Positions 17,706 to 25,748 of a stretch of DNA of 64,000 bases are shown one piece after another (positions within the stretch are counted from its first letter, which is position 1; each line of letters opens with the position of its first letter). The position numbers were made by a program, and so were the translations under genes. Location of the stretch: contig CALMVI010000080.1 of the NCBI GenBank assembly GCA_937873095.1, positions 42,711 to 106,710 on the forward strand, given 5' to 3'. Under the pieces are notes generated by a model. The model made no database searches. It was not told where the DNA came from and saw only the letters and a list, made by a program, of their open reading frames with translations. The stretch comes from an uncultured Acetobacteraceae bacterium (GTDB taxonomy: Bacteria; Pseudomonadota; Alphaproteobacteria; Acetobacterales; Acetobacteraceae).

Positions 17706-20471
17706 TCAGTCGTCGTGGTCGCCGGCGGGCTGCGCCGTCAGGTTGGGGAAGTCCGAGGGCGCGCGCACCGTCGCCTCGCCCGGGTAGGGGCGCTTGAAGC
17801 CGGTCGCCTCGTACCAGGTCAGGTGGTTCAGCGTGTAGGGATCTTCCGCGTCGGCCTTGTTGCTTTTTCCGGCGAACATGGCGGCCTTGGCCTTCATCCA
17901 GGACTTGCCGAGCTCGTTCAGCTTCGCGTTGCTGGAGGGGACGCCCAGGTTCAGCGGCACCTGGTTGGGCACGTGGTCCCAAGGCGCGAAGTTCGGCGTG
18001 TCGGTGAAGTCGGTCAGCATGGGCGAGGCTGTCAGGTCGAACTGGTTCAGCGGCGGCAGGCCCAGTATCTGCTCGATCGTCCGGGTCATGTTGACCTGCG
18101 TGTAATAGGTATGGTCGGTCGGGCCGCCCTGCGTTGCGTAAGGGCTGACGATGTAGCCGGGGCTGCGGTGGCCATCGACGTGGTCGACGCCGTTCTGCGC
18201 GTCGTCCTCCTCGATGAAGATCGCCGAGCTGTTCCAGATCGCGCTGTGGCTGATGATGTCGATCATCCGGCCGATGGCGAGGTCGTTGTCGGCCTGTTCG
18301 GCGTCCACGGTGGGCGGCCCGCCGGTATGGTCGTCCATCACCCACAGGATGCTCAGCGAGGGCACCGTGCCGTTCGCCAGGTCGGCCTGGAAATCCTCCA
18401 GCCACAGATCGACGCGCCACTGGTCAGGGATGTTCAGATCGAACATGGGGAAGTTCTTGACGAGGTGATTCTCGACGATCGGCACGGACGATTCCGCCAA
18501 CTGGGCATACTGGTATTGCAAGCTGGGCTCGGTGCCCGCCTCGTAAGCCTGCGAGTCGGCGTAGAGCTGCGACCAGCTCGGGTGGCCCTGCGGCGTCGGC
18601 CAGAATTCGTTTTCGGCATATTCGCCGTAGATCTTCGTGGGCAGGCCGGCTGCCACCGATTCCTGGAACAGGAACCCTTTCTGCGTGTAGGCGAGCGAGT
18701 CGCCGGCCTCGCCGCCAGGGTAGCTGCGCACCCAGTCGGGCGCCTCGATGTCGTCAGAGTACGGCGCCATCGCCTCCACGATCCATTGGTGGCCGTCGGC
18801 CGATTGCCGGCTCGGGTCGTAGAAATTGTCTAGCAGGGGAAAGCGCTTGATCAGTTGGTGCACGTTCGGCGTGTCCTTGCCGCCGAACACGGCAAGCTGC
18901 GCGTCGCCGTCGCCGGCTGCCACGTCGCCGAGTATCTGGTCGTAGGTGCGGTTCTCCCGGATGATGAGGAACACGTGCTTGATCAGCGACGGGTCGCCGA
19001 TATGGGCGGGGATGGCCACCGGCGGCGTTGCGTAGCTGCCGCCGCTGGCGGATTCGATGTTCGCCTTCAGATCCCAGTGGTTGTTGCGGAACACCTGCCT
19101 GGACATCGCCGCCAGCTCGGTGGCGGTGGGCAGCTTGACGATGCTGACCGTGCCGTTGTCCTGGTGCGTGTTGTAGCCGGTGACCCCGTAATCGGTCTCG
19201 AACGACAGGCGCGTGCCGATGCCCTTGTCGTCGGCCACGATCAGCTGCCCGTTGGCGCTGTCGAGCGCGACCGAGGCCGGTGCGTAGGCGACCGGGATCA
19301 TGCCGAGCAGCGGCTTCTTGGCCCCGCTGGTCAGGTCGACCACCGCGATGGCGTTGGCGTTGTACAGCGCCACGTAGGCGACCGACGCCGCCTGGTCGAT
19401 CGCGATGCCGGTCGGCGCCGCGCCGTAGGCCGATTTCTGCCCGGGCACTGCGACCGGCAGACCGAGCTTGATCGTTCCGACCACGTGGTCCACCGACGTA
19501 TCGATGACGGAGATGGTGTCGCTGTAGGTGTTGCAGACGTAGAGGTAGGACCCGAGCATGGCCATCCCTGTCGGGTGCAGGCCCACGGGAATGCTGTCCC
19601 GTACCGTCTGCGACGCGACGTCGACCGCAGTCACGGTTCCGGTGACCGCAGACCCGTTGATCGTATCGGCCACGATCGGCGTTCCGCCCGACAGCACGGT
19701 GAAGTCGGCCCGCCTGGCAGGACGCCCGCCCTCGTTGCTGACATAGGCGATGTTGCCGTGCATGACGATGCTGTGCGGCGCGTTGCCCACGCGGAGCTGG
19801 CTGCCGAGCACTGGCGGGTTCTGCGTCAGGTCGATGGTGGCGAACGTGTCGTTCTGGTTGAGCAGCGCGTAGGCGCTGCGCCCGTCGCTGGAGAATGCCA
19901 CCCCGCCAGGATAGGACGTGCTGGGCGTGTAGAGTGCGCCGCAAGGCTCCGAATACGGGCCGATCGGGCTGTTGGGAAAGCAGGTGATCTGCGACGTGTC
20001 GGGCGGCACCGAAATGTGCGCGCGGTCGGTCAGCTTGCCGTTGCCGCCGACATCGGCGACGGTGACGTAGCTGCTGTCCTGGCTGAACATCAGGTGCTTG
20101 CCGTCGGCGGAGTAGGTGATGCCGCCATAGCTGCCATGGGTGTCCTGGAACGGCAGGTAGCTCTGCAGCACCTCGCCGGTCTGGGTGTTGAACACCAGCA
20201 CCGGCTCGGTGGCGCCCAGCGTCAGCACGGCGGCGGTGTGGCTGGCCGTGTTGGGGTTCACCGCGACCGCCTTGGCGCGGACCCGTATGCCGAGGTTGAC
20301 CAGGATGCCTGCCGGCGTGATCACCTGCCCGTTGGAGACGACATAGGAGCCGTTGCGCTGCAATCCGGTGCGGTAGGTCGGGAACTGCTCGGACGCGCCG
20401 GCCAGGGCGGGAGCGCCGATCCCCATGGCGATCAGTCCGGCCAGCGGCCGTAAACGGGTGGTGCGCGACAT
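17706..20471 (-). CDS. Secreted YncE-type beta-propeller fused to a phospholipase C-family phosphoesterase
   Basis: A two-part exported protein of 921 residues. After a signal peptide (LRPLAGLIAMGIGAPALAGA) come about 430 residues of YncE/NHL-like propeller repeats (VAYVALYNANAIAVVDLTSG, LYVCNTYSDTISVIDTS). The second half is a phosphoesterase/phospholipase C-type domain, opening with IIRENRTYDQILGD (Glu506, Asn507) and containing WVMDDHTGG and FIEEDDAQNGVDHVDGHR, which look like metal-binding segments. I start it at the ATG at 20471, which has GGAGG four bases upstream; the frame extends 21 codons further without a signal-like character. It probably hydrolyses phosphate esters outside the cytoplasm. 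Its neighbours suggest delivery of products to the TonB receptors, which is inference. Confidence 0.85.
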   Translation of the reverse strand: MSRTTRLRPLAGLIAMGIGAPALAGASEQFPTYRTGLQRNGSYVVSNGQVITPAGILVNLGIRVRAKAVAVNPNTASHTAAVLTLGATEPVLVFNTQTGEVLQSYLPFQDTHGSYGGITYSADGKHLMFSQDSSYVTVADVGGNGKLTDRAHISVPPDTSQITCFPNSPIGPYSEPCGALYTPSTSYPGGVAFSSDGRSAYALLNQNDTFATIDLTQNPPVLGSQLRVGNAPHSIVMHGNIAYVSNEGGRPARRADFTVLSGGTPIVADTINGSAVTGTVTAVDVASQTVRDSIPVGLHPTGMAMLGSYLYVCNTYSDTISVIDTSVDHVVGTIKLGLPVAVPGQKSAYGAAPTGIAIDQAASVAYVALYNANAIAVVDLTSGAKKPLLGMIPVAYAPASVALDSANGQLIVADDKGIGTRLSFETDYGVTGYNTHQDNGTVSIVKLPTATELAAMSRQVFRNNHWDLKANIESASGGSYATPPVAIPAHIGDPSLIKHVFLIIRENRTYDQILGDVAAGDGDAQLAVFGGKDTPNVHQLIKRFPLLDNFYDPSRQSADGHQWIVEAMAPYSDDIEAPDWVRSYPGGEAGDSLAYTQKGFLFQESVAAGLPTKIYGEYAENEFWPTPQGHPSWSQLYADSQAYEAGTEPSLQYQYAQLAESSVPIVENHLVKNFPMFDLNIPDQWRVDLWLEDFQADLANGTVPSLSILWVMDDHTGGPPTVDAEQADNDLAIGRMIDIISHSAIWNSSAIFIEEDDAQNGVDHVDGHRSPGYIVSPYATQGGPTDHTYYTQVNMTRTIEQILGLPPLNQFDLTASPMLTDFTDTPNFAPWDHVPNQVPLNLGVPSSNAKLNELGKSWMKAKAAMFAGKSNKADAEDPYTLNHLTWYEATGFKRPYPGEATVRAPSDFPNLTAQPAGDHDD

Positions 20472-20631
20472 GGGGCCTCCGATACGTCTATCGTGCCCAC
20501 CGGGTGCTCCCTGGAGCTGACGGCAAGCTGACACCAGCGCCGGCGGGCTGCGGCCGATCCCGGCCGGCCTGCCTTCTGCGCTGGTTAACTGCTTAGTAAT
20601 CCAGGTTTTCTGCAGGCGTGTGACAGTCCCG

Positions 20632-22320
20632 TTAAGAGTTTGGCGGGGCTGTCTCGCCCTCGCCCGTCGCCTCGTCGTCGAGCAGGGCTGCGAGCGGGCC
20701 GAGCCATGGACGATACCGCCGCCAGCGCTCGACCGCGTCGCGGTAGATCGGCTGACGCGCCTGCCACCGGCTCGGCGTCCTGACCGCGCGCGCGTTCAGC
20801 TCGGGCCGCAGGCAGGCCGCATCCCAGGCCAGGCCGCAGGCGGCGACGATGCGGCGTATCTCCGTTTCCGGCGCCCGGGTCAGCGCCTCGTAGCCGATCT
20901 CGACGAAGCGGCCTTCCGGCAGCACGCGGCGCCAATGCTCGGCCAGGCGGCGCATGCTGCGTATGGTGGCGACCAGCTCCGCCCCGCCGGTGGGAAAGGC
21001 GAGACGAGGGTTGAAGTGGGTCTGGTGGATGGACAGGGCGGTGTCGACCGGCGCGCGGCGGCAATGGATGATGGTGGCGCCCGGACAGGCGAGGTGGACC
21101 AGCCCGGCCCAGAGCAGGTTGAACGGCATCTTGTCGGTCACCCGCGCCGCCCCCGGGCCGATCGCGCGCAGCAGCGCCAGGTACTCCGTCCCAGACCGGG
21201 CGAGGAAGGCCGGGTCGGACGCCGCATCGTCGTCCCGGTCCCAGGCGACCCCCCGCTCGTTCCAGAAACTCAGCTCGCCGCCTGCCCTCACCCCGGGGTG
21301 GCTGGAGAGTATCTGCTCGACCAGCGTGGTGCCGGACCGCGGCAGCCCCACGATCAGCACCGGCGCCGGGTCGTCCGCCCCCGGCCGCGCCGCGCCGGCC
21401 AGACGCTGCGCGGTGCAGCGGGCGATCATGCGCCCGACCTGGGCGTCGAAGGCGGCAGGGTCGAACGGCACGGCGAGGCGGCGCAGCGCGTCGGCGGCAT
21501 CGAAGTGGCGCATCGCCGTTTCGGGGTCGCCCAGATCGTGGGCGGCCTTGCCCAGCGCCAGGTGGACACGCTGGCGTTGCCCGGAGTCCAGCCCGGGCAC
21601 GGCCAGCGCACGCTCCATGCGCGCCGGCAGCCCCTCGTCCGCCGCGGTGATCCGCCGGCACCGGACCAGGTCGTAGTAGCTGCCGGCCATCAGCGGCGCC
21701 CGGGCGATGGCGCGCGCGAAGCACTCCTCCGCCTCGGCGAACCGGCCCGCTTCGGCAAGCAGGTTGCCGAGCAGGTCGAGCGCCATCGCATGGTCCGGCT
21801 CGAGCGCCAGCATGCGGCGCAGCGCGCGCTCGGCTTCGGCGTCCCTGTCCTCGGCGAGCAGCGCGCGCGCAGCGCCCAGCCTGCCGTAGCTGGTCTTCGG
21901 ACCCGAGGAGGCGGCGCGCCGGAAACAGCCGGCCGCCTCCTCGCGGTGGCCCAGGGTGAAGACCAGTGCCCCTGCGCGGAACCATGCCTCGGTATGGGAT
22001 GGCAGCAGGCCGGTGGCACGGTCATAGGCGAGGACGGCCGCACCGGCGTCGCCGGATTTTTCGAGGGCGACGCCCAGGCGGAACCAGGCATCGGTGAAGC
22101 GAGGGTTGACGCCGACCGCGCGGCGGAACGCGGCAACCGCTTCGGGCAGGCGGCCGACTTCCAGGCAGGCCAGGCCCAGGTCGTGATGGATGGCCGGATC
22201 CGCCGGCCGAACGAGTGCGGCCGCCTGCAAGGGGCCGATCGCCTCGCCAGGCCGTCCGGCCCGCAAGGCGGCGACGGCCTGCGCGAGCGTGCTTGCTGAC
22301 GCGTGTCGGGGTGCGGGCAT
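20632..22320 (-). CDS. TPR-repeat sulfotransferase
   Basis: Fusion of N-terminal tetratricopeptide repeats (about residues 10-280) with a C-terminal sulfotransferase domain (562 residues in all). The 5'-phosphosulfate-binding loop is GLPRSGTTLVEQILSSHP (325-342), and a second PAPS-contact region follows near HCRRAPVDTALSIHQTHF. I start at the ATG at 22320, 13 bases after the stop of the XRE-cupin regulator, giving an obvious two-gene unit; an upstream in-frame extension would run into that gene. No signal peptide or membrane helix is visible. Proteins of this kind often sit beside TonB receptors in alphaproteobacteria, as here. The sulfate acceptor is unknown. Confidence 0.85.
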   Translation of the reverse strand: MPAPRHASASTLAQAVAALRAGRPGEAIGPLQAAALVRPADPAIHHDLGLACLEVGRLPEAVAAFRRAVGVNPRFTDAWFRLGVALEKSGDAGAAVLAYDRATGLLPSHTEAWFRAGALVFTLGHREEAAGCFRRAASSGPKTSYGRLGAARALLAEDRDAEAERALRRMLALEPDHAMALDLLGNLLAEAGRFAEAEECFARAIARAPLMAGSYYDLVRCRRITAADEGLPARMERALAVPGLDSGQRQRVHLALGKAAHDLGDPETAMRHFDAADALRRLAVPFDPAAFDAQVGRMIARCTAQRLAGAARPGADDPAPVLIVGLPRSGTTLVEQILSSHPGVRAGGELSFWNERGVAWDRDDDAASDPAFLARSGTEYLALLRAIGPGAARVTDKMPFNLLWAGLVHLACPGATIIHCRRAPVDTALSIHQTHFNPRLAFPTGGAELVATIRSMRRLAEHWRRVLPEGRFVEIGYEALTRAPETEIRRIVAACGLAWDAACLRPELNARAVRTPSRWQARQPIYRDAVERWRRYRPWLGPLAALLDDEATGEGETAPPNS

Positions 22321-22333
22321 CCGAACCCCCAGT

Positions 22334-23005
22334 TCACGAGGAACGCGGTCTTCGCCTGGCAAGTGCGGGAGCAGGTCTGGCGCGCGCCGCCTCGGCCTGC
22401 AGCGCCGCGTTGTCCAGCAGTTCCTCCTGCGTGGTGGAGCACACGCACAGCGCGGTTGCCGCATCGCAGCCGTCCGCGAGGACGTAGGCGTGGCCCATCC
22501 GGCTGTCGATGTAGACCGCCTCGCCCTTGCCGAGGGTCACCGGGTCGTAGAATTCCGTGTGCACCACGACCGCGCCGTCCACGACGTAGATGAACTCCTG
22601 CCCGTCATGCCTGATCATGTCACCGAACTCCTCCAGCGAGTGGGCCTTCACCCGCGAGACGATGGGGATCATCTCCTTCCTGCGCAGTTCCGGCGAGAAG
22701 TAGTAGTAATCGTAGTTCGGCGTGGTGACGCAAAGCGCATTGACCAGGGTTGCCACGCTGCGCCGGCTGTTCGCCACGGCCTGCGCGGTCCCCTCCTGTT
22801 CGGCAAACAGCTCCGACATGCGGACCCCCAGGCGCTCGCTGATCGTCTGCAGCTTGTCGTAGGTGAGCGTGAGCCGGTCGTGTTCGACCTTCGACAGGGT
22901 GGAAAACGCGATGCCGGTCCGTTCGCTCATCTGTTTCAACGTCAGACCGTGCCGGCCGCGCAAGGCGCGCATCAGCGATCCGAGGGTGGGTTTGCTCGCC
23001 TGCAC
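22334..23005 (-). CDS. XRE-family regulator with C-terminal cupin
   Basis: Transcription factor of 223 residues with an N-terminal HTH (about 8-62: LTLKQMSERTGIAFSTLSKVE) and a C-terminal cupin fold (about 105-185: HDGQEFIYVVDGAVVVHTEF). HTH-cupin proteins usually sense a small metabolite and control catabolic or amino-acid genes. The start codon is GTG at 23005. It is divergent from a TonB receptor and upstream of the TPR-sulfotransferase. A motif shared between its own leader and the receptor promoter (CAGGACG with GATAG) is a candidate binding site. It is the natural candidate controller of the 22-35 kb locus. Confidence 0.85.
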   Translation of the reverse strand: MQASKPTLGSLMRALRGRHGLTLKQMSERTGIAFSTLSKVEHDRLTLTYDKLQTISERLGVRMSELFAEQEGTAQAVANSRRSVATLVNALCVTTPNYDYYYFSPELRRKEMIPIVSRVKAHSLEEFGDMIRHDGQEFIYVVDGAVVVHTEFYDPVTLGKGEAVYIDSRMGHAYVLADGCDAATALCVCSTTQEELLDNAALQAEAARARPAPALARRRPRSS

Positions 23006-23120
23006 TATCGCGTCCTGACTTTGTGACCGGCTGGGCGCGCGAACGGGGCGGGACGCGCCTGTCGCAGTGAACAGCGTCGCCGCGGTCTTTACAATCGACT
23101 GGCCCGGCCGGACCAGCGCT

Positions 23121-23170
23121 GCAGCAGACCGCGTTCAGGTGGAATCGCCTGAACGCGTGACCCTGCTCGC
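23121..23170. repeat. GCAGCAG...CTGCTC palindromic repeat
   Basis: A perfect 10-bp stem (CGCGTTCAGG at 23130-23139, CCTGAACGCG at 23148-23157) with loop TGGAATCG. It belongs to the family at 25673, 27813 and 59160, sharing the GGAAT loop and the trailing CTGCTCGCCGAA. Confidence 0.75.
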
Positions 23171-23239
23171 CGAAGAAAGGGAACCTCCAGCCGCCGCTGC
23201 ACGGACGCACAACGCATTAACCAGATTTGCCGAAACGCG

Positions 23240-23275
23240 TTGACTTTATCCTCAACAGGACGATAGCGTCCTGAC
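23240..23275 (+). promoter_or_regulatory. Candidate promoter and operator for the TonB receptor
   Basis: TTGACT (23240-23245) followed after 16 bases by GATAGC (23262-23267) fits a sigma-70-like promoter. The -10 part lies inside an inverted repeat CAGGACG-ATAG-CGTCCTG (23256-23273). A related CAGGACGCGATAG lies just before the start codon of the divergent XRE-cupin regulator (about 23007-23019, minus strand). The shared motif suggests control of both directions by that regulator. Confidence 0.4.
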
Positions 23276-23338
23276 CGGACTACCAAGCGCCGCCGATGCA
23301 TCCTCGGGCGGAGGATCTCTGGCTGGAGGGGGGCTGGC

Positions 23339-25675
23339 ATGCAGCGCGTATCTGTACGTTCGTACGCCGCGGCCGCGATGGCCTCGCTTGCCGCGTCCGC
23401 CGCAGCGCAGACGCCGGCCGCATCGCCCTCGACGGCGCGCTCGACGAACTCGCCGAGCGGGCCGCTCGCAGATGCGCCCAACTCGAAGACCGTCGAGCAG
23501 ATCGTCGTCACCGCCAACAAGCGGCGGGAGCTGCAGCGCCTGGTGGCCAACAGCGTCACCGCCATTTCGGGCCGCGACCTGGCGCGGCGGCAGGAGATCA
23601 GCCTCCAGGATCTCGCAGCACAGGTGCCCGGCCTGTCGCTCGAAGCCGACGACAAGACAGCGGTGCGCATCATCCTGCGCGGCCTCAACACCGGCAGCCC
23701 TGGCGCGACGGTGGCCACCGTGATCGACGACGTGCCGACCAACGCCACCGGCGGGCAGACCGATGCGGCCGTCAACTCGCCGAACTACGACACCTATGAC
23801 CTGCAAAGGATCGAGGTGCTGCGCGGGCCGCAGAGTTCGCTGTACGGCGCCACTGCGGAGGGTGGGCTGGTCAAATACGTGACCAACGCCCCCGATCCCA
23901 CCGCCTATTCCGGGTCGCTGGAAGCCGGCATCAACGGCAGCACCGACGGCGGCATCGGCGGTGCGTTGCGCGGCTTTGCCAACTTCCCGCTGCTGGACGG
24001 CAAGGCGGCGCTGCGCGTCAGCGCGTGGAACGACTGGTTCCCCGGCTACGTCGACGACCCCGAGCGCGGCAAGAGCAACGCCAACAGCGCCCAGCAATAT
24101 GGCTGGCGCGCGTCCCTGCTGGTGACGCCGACCGCCGATCTCTCGATCCGGCTGACGGCGGAACGACAGACGCTGATCAGCAACGACGCCGACGACATCC
24201 AGGTCGCCGGCGCGGCGCTGACGCCGACGGCCCCGCCCGCCAACCAGCTCGACATCCTGCACGGCCTGGTCAACACCACCGCGCTGCCGCAGCCGAGCCA
24301 GAACGAGTCAGGTGTCTACTACGGCAACCTCAACTACGATCTCGGCTGGGCCAGCCTCACCTCGCTGACCAGCTTCGCGTTCAACAACTTCCGCAGCCTG
24401 TTCGACTTCTCGAACCTCAACCTGGCGCCGGGCGTGACATACGCCACCTACCTGCAACAGGCGGCGTATGGCGTGCCGCTCTATCTCGGCGAACGGCAGA
24501 ACTCGAACGGCGACAAGTTCAACCAGGAGGTGCGCCTGGCCTCCGACCCCGGCCTGCAGCTGCTGGGTCGCGACCTGAACTGGCTCGGCGGCTTCTACTA
24601 CACGCATGAAAACACGTCGTTCCTGCAAGGCTACGACGCGCATAGCGCGGCCGACATCAACGACATCCTCACCCAGCCCTTGCCCGGCGGCCAGATCGCC
24701 CAATACAGCTCGCTGTCGGAATGGGCGGTCTTCGGCCAGGTCGACTACACCATCCTGCCGCGGTTCGACGTGGCCCTTGGCGGCCGCTTCAGCGGCACCG
24801 CGCAGCGTGCGCAGACGATCAGCTTCAACGGCGCGCTCAGCGGCGCTGCCAAGGTCAACCCGGAACTTGGTTCCAACGATCACGACGCACTCTACTCCGT
24901 CGCTCCGCGCTGGCGGCCGACCGACGACACCGTGCTCTACGCGCGCATCGCCACCGGCTATCGGCCCGGCGGCCCGAACATCCTGATCCCTGGCGTGACC
25001 ACCGAGCCGCCGGCCTTCCAGCCGGACCACACCGTCAACTACGAGCTCGGCTGGCGGCAGGATTTCTTTGCCAAGTCGGTGACGGTGGACATCACCGGCT
25101 TCTACATCAACTGGCGCAACGTCCAGATACTCTCCGAATTCACCACGCCCGAAGGCGTTTTCAGCGTGGACGGCAATGCCGGTGCCGCCGTCAGCAAGGG
25201 CGTGGAATGGAGCTTCAACTGGGTGCCGCTGTCCGGCCTGAAGCTGAGCGCGGTTGGCGACTACACCGACGCGCGGCTGACCGTGAACGCCCCGGGGCTG
25301 GGTGGTGCCGCAGGCGACTACCTGCCCTACGTGCCCGATGTCAGCAGCAGCGTGAACGTGGAGTACAGCTGGCCCGCTTTCGCCGATTTCGAAGCCTTCG
25401 TTTCCGGAACATGGAGCTACACCGGCAAGCGCTACAGCGGTTTCTCGGCCACGCCGAGTGTCGTCGTGTCGCACGCGCTGCTGCCGGGCTACAACACCGG
25501 CGCGCTGCGGGCAGGATTGGAAAACCGTCGCTACAGTCTCGAAGCGTTCGTCAACAACATCAGCGACGAACGCGGCATCACCTTCTACCAGAGCTATGGC
25601 GGCGCCAACCAGACCGGCCAGGCGACGATCATCCAGCCGCGCATCATCGGTTTGACCGCGCGGGTGAAGTTCTAG
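23339..25675 (+). CDS. TonB-dependent outer-membrane receptor
   Basis: Receptor of 778 residues with a signal peptide (SYAAAAMASLAASAAAQ). The TonB box region and plug are clear (QIVVTANKRRE, IILRGLNTGSPGATVATVID, RIEVLRGPQSSLYGATAEGG), and the barrel ends in LTARVKF. It is unrelated in detail to the two receptors at 10.8 and 15.2 kb and closer to the large iron/peptide/glycan receptor class. It opens a plus-strand series of peptidase and D-amino-acid genes, so a peptide substrate is the best guess. Its TAG stop is the first codon of the following repeat. Confidence 0.9.
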   Translation: MQRVSVRSYAAAAMASLAASAAAQTPAASPSTARSTNSPSGPLADAPNSKTVEQIVVTANKRRELQRLVANSVTAISGRDLARRQEISLQDLAAQVPGLSLEADDKTAVRIILRGLNTGSPGATVATVIDDVPTNATGGQTDAAVNSPNYDTYDLQRIEVLRGPQSSLYGATAEGGLVKYVTNAPDPTAYSGSLEAGINGSTDGGIGGALRGFANFPLLDGKAALRVSAWNDWFPGYVDDPERGKSNANSAQQYGWRASLLVTPTADLSIRLTAERQTLISNDADDIQVAGAALTPTAPPANQLDILHGLVNTTALPQPSQNESGVYYGNLNYDLGWASLTSLTSFAFNNFRSLFDFSNLNLAPGVTYATYLQQAAYGVPLYLGERQNSNGDKFNQEVRLASDPGLQLLGRDLNWLGGFYYTHENTSFLQGYDAHSAADINDILTQPLPGGQIAQYSSLSEWAVFGQVDYTILPRFDVALGGRFSGTAQRAQTISFNGALSGAAKVNPELGSNDHDALYSVAPRWRPTDDTVLYARIATGYRPGGPNILIPGVTTEPPAFQPDHTVNYELGWRQDFFAKSVTVDITGFYINWRNVQILSEFTTPEGVFSVDGNAGAAVSKGVEWSFNWVPLSGLKLSAVGDYTDARLTVNAPGLGGAAGDYLPYVPDVSSSVNVEYSWPAFADFEAFVSGTWSYTGKRYSGFSATPSVVVSHALLPGYNTGALRAGLENRRYSLEAFVNNISDERGITFYQSYGGANQTGQATIIQPRIIGLTARVKF

Positions 25676-25722
25676 AGCAGATCCCGGTCAGACGGAATCG
25701 TCTGATCGGGTAAAGGATGCTC
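25673..25722. repeat. TAGAGCAG palindromic repeat
   Basis: Begins with the TAG stop of the TonB receptor. The stem CCCGGTCAGACG / CGTCTGATCGGG closes over GAAT with one mismatched pair, and the element ends in GATGCTC. Same family as 27813-27861 and 59160-59208. Confidence 0.8.
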
Positions 25723-25748
25723 GCAGCAGCTCGAAGGTGCGATCCGGT

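Larger units (their letters stand above)
23006..23338. other. 333-base divergent intergenic region
   Basis: No gene is seen. It contains a palindromic dispersed repeat (23121-23170) and a promoter/operator-like stretch (23240-23275). The ribosome site for the TonB receptor (GGAGGGGGG) lies just before its ATG. Confidence 0.6.
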
